Program-made: the position numbers and the translations under genes
The notes under the pieces: generated by a model
Seen by the model: the letters and a program-made list of their open reading frames with translations, nothing else
The model's database searches: none
Told to the model about the DNA's origin: nothing
Source: Halanaerobium sp.
GTDB lineage: Bacteria; Bacillota; Halanaerobiia; Halanaerobiales; Halanaerobiaceae
Assembly: GCA_003070825.1 (NCBI GenBank)
Contig: QBLP01000060.1
Span: forward strand, 1 to 8,776
Reading direction: 5' to 3'
DNA length: 8,776 nucleotides
Shown: piece by piece, positions 5,440 to 8,776 of the stretch
Layout of the letters: each line of letters opens with the position of its first letter
How positions within the stretch are numbered: position 1 is the first letter of the stretch

Positions 5440-6198
5440 ATGTTAAAGGTAAAAAGTGCAGTAAAAGAGTTTAGTGGATTTAGAGCAGTAGACGAATGTT
5501 CTTTTGAAGTAGAAAAGAATACGATTACTGGTTTAATTGGTCCAAATGGAGCTGGCAAAACAACGATGTTCAATTTAATTGCCGGATCTTTAGATCTTGA
5601 TCAGGGGGAGGTTTATTTTTCTGAGCAGAAAGTAAATAATTTTGCACCGCACCAGATTGCGCGTCTTGGTCTGGCCAGAACTTTTCAGATCCCGAAAACT
5701 TTAAAAAAGATGACGGTTATGGAAAATCTAATGCTTGTACCTTCAGGACAGAGTGGAGAAAACCTCTGGAACAGCTGGTTTAATTCGGCAAAAGTAAGTA
5801 GAGAAGAAAAGTCAGTTGAGGCTAAAGCTTTTGAGACTTTAGAATTTCTGGAGATGACTCACCTGGCTGATGAGATGGCTGTTAACCTATCGGGTGGACA
5901 GAAGAAACTGCTGGAACTTGGAAGAGCATTAATGGCCGATCCAGAATTAATTATGCTGGATGAACCAGGAGCCGGTGTTAATCCGACTTTATTGAATAAA
6001 ATTGCAGAAAATATTATTAAATTAAAAGAAAGAGGAAAAACTATACTTTTGATTGAGCATAATATGGATTTAATAATGAATATCTGTGATCGAGTTATTG
6101 TAATGAATGACGGTAAGCATTTAGTTGAAGGAACTCCGGCTGAAGTTAAGAGCAACCCCCGGGTTTTAGAAGCTTATCTGGGAGAAAAAACGGCTTAA
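5440..6198 (+). CDS. livG: LivG-like ABC transporter ATP-binding protein
   Basis: This is one of two ATPases that drive a branched-chain amino acid type (HAAT family) importer from the cytoplasmic side. I place the start at ATG 5440 because AAAGGAG (5424-5430) lies nine bases before it. An in-frame ATG at 5416 would put that site inside the gene and add eight residues that do not look family-like. The product is 252 residues, the usual LivG size. Walker A is GPNGAGKT (34-41), the signature is LSGGQ (150-154), Walker B is IMLDEPGAG (171-179), and the switch histidine is His207 in LLIEHNMD. ARTFQIPKTLKKMTVMENL (80-98) is the Q-loop region typical of LivG. It is the first gene of the operon; its TAA stop overlaps the ribosome binding site of the next gene. 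Confidence 0.9.
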   Translation: MLKVKSAVKEFSGFRAVDECSFEVEKNTITGLIGPNGAGKTTMFNLIAGSLDLDQGEVYFSEQKVNNFAPHQIARLGLARTFQIPKTLKKMTVMENLMLVPSGQSGENLWNSWFNSAKVSREEKSVEAKAFETLEFLEMTHLADEMAVNLSGGQKKLLELGRALMADPELIMLDEPGAGVNPTLLNKIAENIIKLKERGKTILLIEHNMDLIMNICDRVIVMNDGKHLVEGTPAEVKSNPRVLEAYLGEKTA

Positions 6199-6210
6199 GG
6201 AGTGGTCTTA

Positions 6211-6909
6211 TTGTTGAGAATTAATGAAATTTATGCCGGTTATGGTGAAATAGAGATAATCCACGGTATTTCTCTAAATGTTGAACAGGGAGAGATTGTT
6301 TCCATTGTGGGGCCCAACGGCTCCGGAAAGTCCACTCTTTTAAAATCTATTTTTTCTCTAGTTGATATTATGGGCGGAGAAATTAATTATCTGGGCAGTG
6401 ATTTAACAGCTACAGCAACTGACCAGATGATAAAAAAAGGACTTTCTTTTGTACCACAGACTGACAATATTTTTCCAACTTTAACCGTGGAAGAAAATCT
6501 GGAACTGGGTGCTTATGTATCAACAAAGAAGCTCAGCGACAGGTTTGATTTAATTTATAATCTGTTTCCACCGCTAATTGAGAAGAGAAAGAAAAAAGCA
6601 GGTACTTTAAGTGGTGGGCAGAGACAGATGGTGGCTTTTGGCAGAGCTCTGGTAATGGAGCCCAAACTGCTGCTCTTAGATGAACCAACAGCCGGACTGG
6701 CACCGATGTTTATCGATTTAATTTTAGAAAAAGTTGAAGAAATTAATAAAACAGGAGTTTCAATTTTAATGGTAGAACAAAATGCAAAAAAAGCTTTAGC
6801 AATGTCAGATAGAGGTTATGTGCTGGCTGCTGGTGAAAAAAAATACGAAGATAGTGGGCGAGGCTTACTTGAGAATAAAGAAGTAGCGCAGCTCTTTTTG
6901 GGAGGATAA
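6211..6909 (+). CDS. livF: LivF-like ABC transporter ATP-binding protein
   Basis: This is the second ATPase of the importer, partner of LivG. TAAGGAG (6196-6202) is its ribosome binding site and includes the LivG stop codon, so translation is probably coupled. I place the start at TTG 6211, eight bases on, giving MLRINEIYAGYG, the usual LivF beginning; the GTG at 6202 lies inside the binding site. The product is 232 residues. Walker A is GPNGSGKS (34-41), the Q-loop is VPQTDNIFPTLTVEENL (81-97), the signature is LSGGQRQM (133-140), and Walker B is LLLLDEPTAGLAP (153-165). At the switch position it has Gln190 (MVEQNA) where most ABC ATPases have His. This is normal for LivF and not a defect. 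Whether the solute is leucine/valine/isoleucine or another amino acid or amide cannot be read from the ATPases. Confidence 0.9.
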   Translation: MLRINEIYAGYGEIEIIHGISLNVEQGEIVSIVGPNGSGKSTLLKSIFSLVDIMGGEINYLGSDLTATATDQMIKKGLSFVPQTDNIFPTLTVEENLELGAYVSTKKLSDRFDLIYNLFPPLIEKRKKKAGTLSGGQRQMVAFGRALVMEPKLLLLDEPTAGLAPMFIDLILEKVEEINKTGVSILMVEQNAKKALAMSDRGYVLAAGEKKYEDSGRGLLENKEVAQLFLGG

Positions 6910-6913
6910 GTCT

Positions 6914-7774
6914 ATGGTCTTACAGTTGTTTTTGAATGGAGTAATACTCGGATCAATTATAGCACTGGGTGCAATTGGATTATCATTAATTTATGGGATT
7001 TTGAAGTTTGGACATTTTGCACATGGTGATTTAATGACACTCGGTGCTTATTTTGCTTTTTTATTTAAGGTACAGCTGGGCCTGCCATTTTGGCTGGCTT
7101 TTGTTTTAGCAGCATTATTAACTGCGGGTACAGCAATCCTTTTAAATCTTATCTTATACAGACATTTAAAGAAAAGAGATTCGGTAATTGTAATGATTTC
7201 TTCTGTCGGAGCTGCTTTGATCATTAGAAATCTGGTTTTATTATTCTGGGGTCCGCAGAATCAATTTTATGAGAAAGCTATTCAGATGCCGATTGTTCTG
7301 GCTGGAGGGCTGCTGAGAATTAAAGAAAATCAGATCATAATTTTAGTTCTGGCTCTGACCCTGGTTATTGCAGTTCACTTATTTTTAAGTAAAACCAAAA
7401 TGGGTAAAGCCATGCGGGCAATGTCAGACAACATTGATCTGGCTCAGATAACTGGGATTAATACAGAAAAAGTAATTATCTGGACCTGGGCAATGAGCGG
7501 TGTGCTGACTGCAGCGGCAGGTATTTTACTTGCTTTTGATACCCATCTGACCCCGGTAATGGGCTGGAATTTACTGCTGCCATTATTTGCGGCGGTTATT
7601 CTGGGAGGAATTGGCAGTCCCTATGGGGCAATGTTTGGGGGGCTGGTAATTGGTATTTCTCAGGAAATGTCAACTCTGATAATTTCCGCAGCCTACAAGC
7701 CGGCAGTTGCCTTTACAATTATGATCTTAATGTTAATTATTAGACCTTCTGGTTTAATGGGAAAGAAGGTGTAA
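6914..7774 (+). CDS. livH: LivH-like branched-chain amino acid type permease
   Basis: This is an inner-membrane channel subunit of the HAAT-family importer, 286 residues with around eight hydrophobic segments. The family block KFGHFAHGDLMTLGAYF (31-47) near the N-terminus is clear, as are the cytoplasmic loop MRAMSDNIDLAQITGI (167-182), which would contact the ATPases, and the late block FAAVILGGIGSPYGAMFGG (225-243). GGGAGGA (6900-6906) overlaps the end of the LivF gene and lies seven bases before the ATG, so the two genes are probably co-translated. It forms the channel with the LivM-like protein, whose gene starts four bases after this stop codon. UrtB (urea) permeases are related; I see no urea-specific neighbours and prefer the amino-acid assignment. 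Confidence 0.88.
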   Translation: MVLQLFLNGVILGSIIALGAIGLSLIYGILKFGHFAHGDLMTLGAYFAFLFKVQLGLPFWLAFVLAALLTAGTAILLNLILYRHLKKRDSVIVMISSVGAALIIRNLVLLFWGPQNQFYEKAIQMPIVLAGGLLRIKENQIIILVLALTLVIAVHLFLSKTKMGKAMRAMSDNIDLAQITGINTEKVIIWTWAMSGVLTAAAGILLAFDTHLTPVMGWNLLLPLFAAVILGGIGSPYGAMFGGLVIGISQEMSTLIISAAYKPAVAFTIMILMLIIRPSGLMGKKV

Positions 7775-7778
7775 ATAG

Positions 7779-8732
7779 ATGACTTTTGCAGGTGTTTTTT
7801 CATATCTAGTTTTCTTTTTGATTTTTGCTGGTATTTATGCAGTGATGACTATGGCTTTGAATATGCAGCGTGGTTTTGCGGGGCTTTTTAATATCGGGAT
7901 TGCTGGTTTCTGGGCAGTTGGCTCCTATACTTCAGCAATTATGACCAAAGGGCCCTCACCTGATCACCTGGGTGGTTTTGGAATGCCCTTTATTATCGGG
8001 CTGCTGGCTGCAGGGCTGATATCGGCTCTGGTGGCACTGCTGGTAGGAATTCCAACAATTCGACTGCGGGAAGACTATCTGGGAATAGCAACAATTGGTA
8101 TTGCCGAAATAATCAGACTGGTAATCAAAAATGAAGCCTGGTTGAGTAATGGTGTTAGAGGTATTTCAGCAATCCCAAAACCGATGGCTGGTAGTTTTGG
8201 TTCAAACTATAATTTGTTTTTTCTATTAATTGTAGTTTTAATTATCGCCCTCTTTTATTATCTCAGCGAAAAAGGGATTAACTCTCCCTGGGGTAGAATC
8301 TTGAGAGCGATTAGAGAAGACGAAGAGGTAGTTAAAGCTGTGGGTAAAAATGTAGTTCGCTACCGGATGGAGGCTTTTATCCTTGGTGCTTTTATGATGG
8401 GAGTTGGGGGTGCCCTTTACGCCCATTTTACTTCCTTTATTTCACCGGAGGCTTTTAGACCGATGCAGGCCACCTTTTTAGTCTGGATAATGCTGATTAT
8501 TGGTGGTAGTGCTAATAACTTTGGCTCGATTGTCGGTGCTTTTTTGACCTGGGGAATCTGGACAGGAACTGAATTTTTAACAGGAATGCTGCCTGCTGCT
8601 TACACAACTCAGGCCGCTGCTATCAGAGTAATCCTGATTGGAGTATTTTTAGAATTAATTTTACTGAATCGACCTCAGGGTTTATTTGGAGAAAAGAAAT
8701 ACAGCAGTGCTTCGACAACAGCTGATGGTTAA
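7779..8732 (+). CDS. livM: LivM-like branched-chain amino acid type permease
   Basis: This is the second channel subunit, partner of LivH, 317 residues. Family blocks are GFAGLFNIGIAGFWAVGSY (32-50), the strongly conserved RLREDYLGIATIGIAEIIRL (95-114), the cytoplasmic loop WGRILRAIREDE (171-182) and a late ILLNRPQGLFGEKK. About eight to ten membrane segments are visible. AAGGTG (7766-7771), inside the end of the LivH gene, is the ribosome binding site, seven bases before the ATG. The C-terminal tail after the last membrane segment is short and serine/threonine-rich. Gene order is G-F-H-M, with the ATPases first, unlike the E. coli order in which they come last. No binding-protein gene is in view. 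Confidence 0.9.
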   Translation: MTFAGVFSYLVFFLIFAGIYAVMTMALNMQRGFAGLFNIGIAGFWAVGSYTSAIMTKGPSPDHLGGFGMPFIIGLLAAGLISALVALLVGIPTIRLREDYLGIATIGIAEIIRLVIKNEAWLSNGVRGISAIPKPMAGSFGSNYNLFFLLIVVLIIALFYYLSEKGINSPWGRILRAIREDEEVVKAVGKNVVRYRMEAFILGAFMMGVGGALYAHFTSFISPEAFRPMQATFLVWIMLIIGGSANNFGSIVGAFLTWGIWTGTEFLTGMLPAAYTTQAAAIRVILIGVFLELILLNRPQGLFGEKKYSSASTTADG

Positions 8733-8776
8733 ATTTTCGTTAATTCAGGTTATAAAAATTACAGCACTAAAGAAAG
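8733..8776. other. Window end after livM; no terminator seen
   Basis: These 44 AT-rich bases hold no hairpin with a T-run and no complete gene. The operon could continue beyond the window, where a binding-protein gene of the liv type would be the most natural candidate. Confidence 0.4.

Noticed and set aside
5859..6155. 98-codon minus-strand open frame
   Set aside because: It lies wholly inside the livG-type gene, antisense to it, with serine/isoleucine-rich composition and no family resemblance; it is a shadow.
6770..6790. Missing switch histidine in the LivF-type ATPase
   Set aside because: Glutamine at this position (VEQN) is normal in the LivF family and is not a sign of inactivation.
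8238..8426. 62-codon minus-strand open frame
   Set aside because: It is antisense inside the livM-type gene with no recognisable domain.

Overview
The window looks like the chromosome of a low-GC, Firmicutes-type anaerobe. It is AT-rich, has strong AGGAGG-type ribosome binding sites, uses TTG starts (two genes here), and has sigma-A-like promoters with TTGACA/TATAAT boxes. The sugar-phosphate binding protein has a plain AXA signal peptidase I site and no lipobox. That fits a Firmicute with an outer membrane (for example Halanaerobiales) better than a single-membrane one. This lineage guess is an inference, not a demonstrated assignment.

Layout. (1) 1-937: a rho-independent terminator of a gene lying before the window, then the decayed 3' part of a group II intron on the + strand. 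The intron keeps the C-terminal half of its reverse transcriptase/maturase and the RNA domains V and VI up to its 3' end. (2) 946-1278, minus strand: a small PII-family (GlnB-like) regulator with an unusual T-loop; the intron end lies just beyond its stop codon. (3) 1279-1517: a divergent promoter region with a good promoter for the PII gene and repeated TAGATTT motifs before the transporter operon. (4) 1518-4677: a three-gene ABC importer operon, ugpB-ugpA-ugpE-like (glycerol-3-phosphate/glycerophosphodiester type). It has a strong hairpin between the binding-protein gene and the permeases, a terminator at the end, and no ATPase gene of its own. (5) 4717-5181, minus strand: a stand-alone PTS EIIA domain protein (fructose/nitrogen type), convergent with the Ugp-type operon; the operon's terminator overlaps its last codons. 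(6) 5182-5439: a second divergent regulatory region, with clear promoters both ways and a 24-bp inverted repeat. (7) 5440-8732: a tightly packed livG-livF-livH-livM operon, holding two ATPases and two permeases of a branched-chain amino acid type (HAAT family) importer. No binding-protein gene is in view and no terminator is seen before the window ends, so the operon may continue.

How they work together. The Ugp-like proteins would capture a polar solute outside the inner membrane (UgpB) and pass it through the UgpA-UgpE channel, driven by an ATPase encoded elsewhere. The Liv-like proteins would import amino acids or related solutes, with a binding protein encoded elsewhere or just downstream. 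The PII-like and EIIA-like proteins belong to families that sense nitrogen/energy state and carbon/phosphoryl-transfer state. Nothing in the sequence proves that they control these transporters. I see no clear undescribed multi-gene system; the points most worth following are the altered PII T-loop, the truncated intron beside a terminator, and the intergenic hairpin and inverted repeats.
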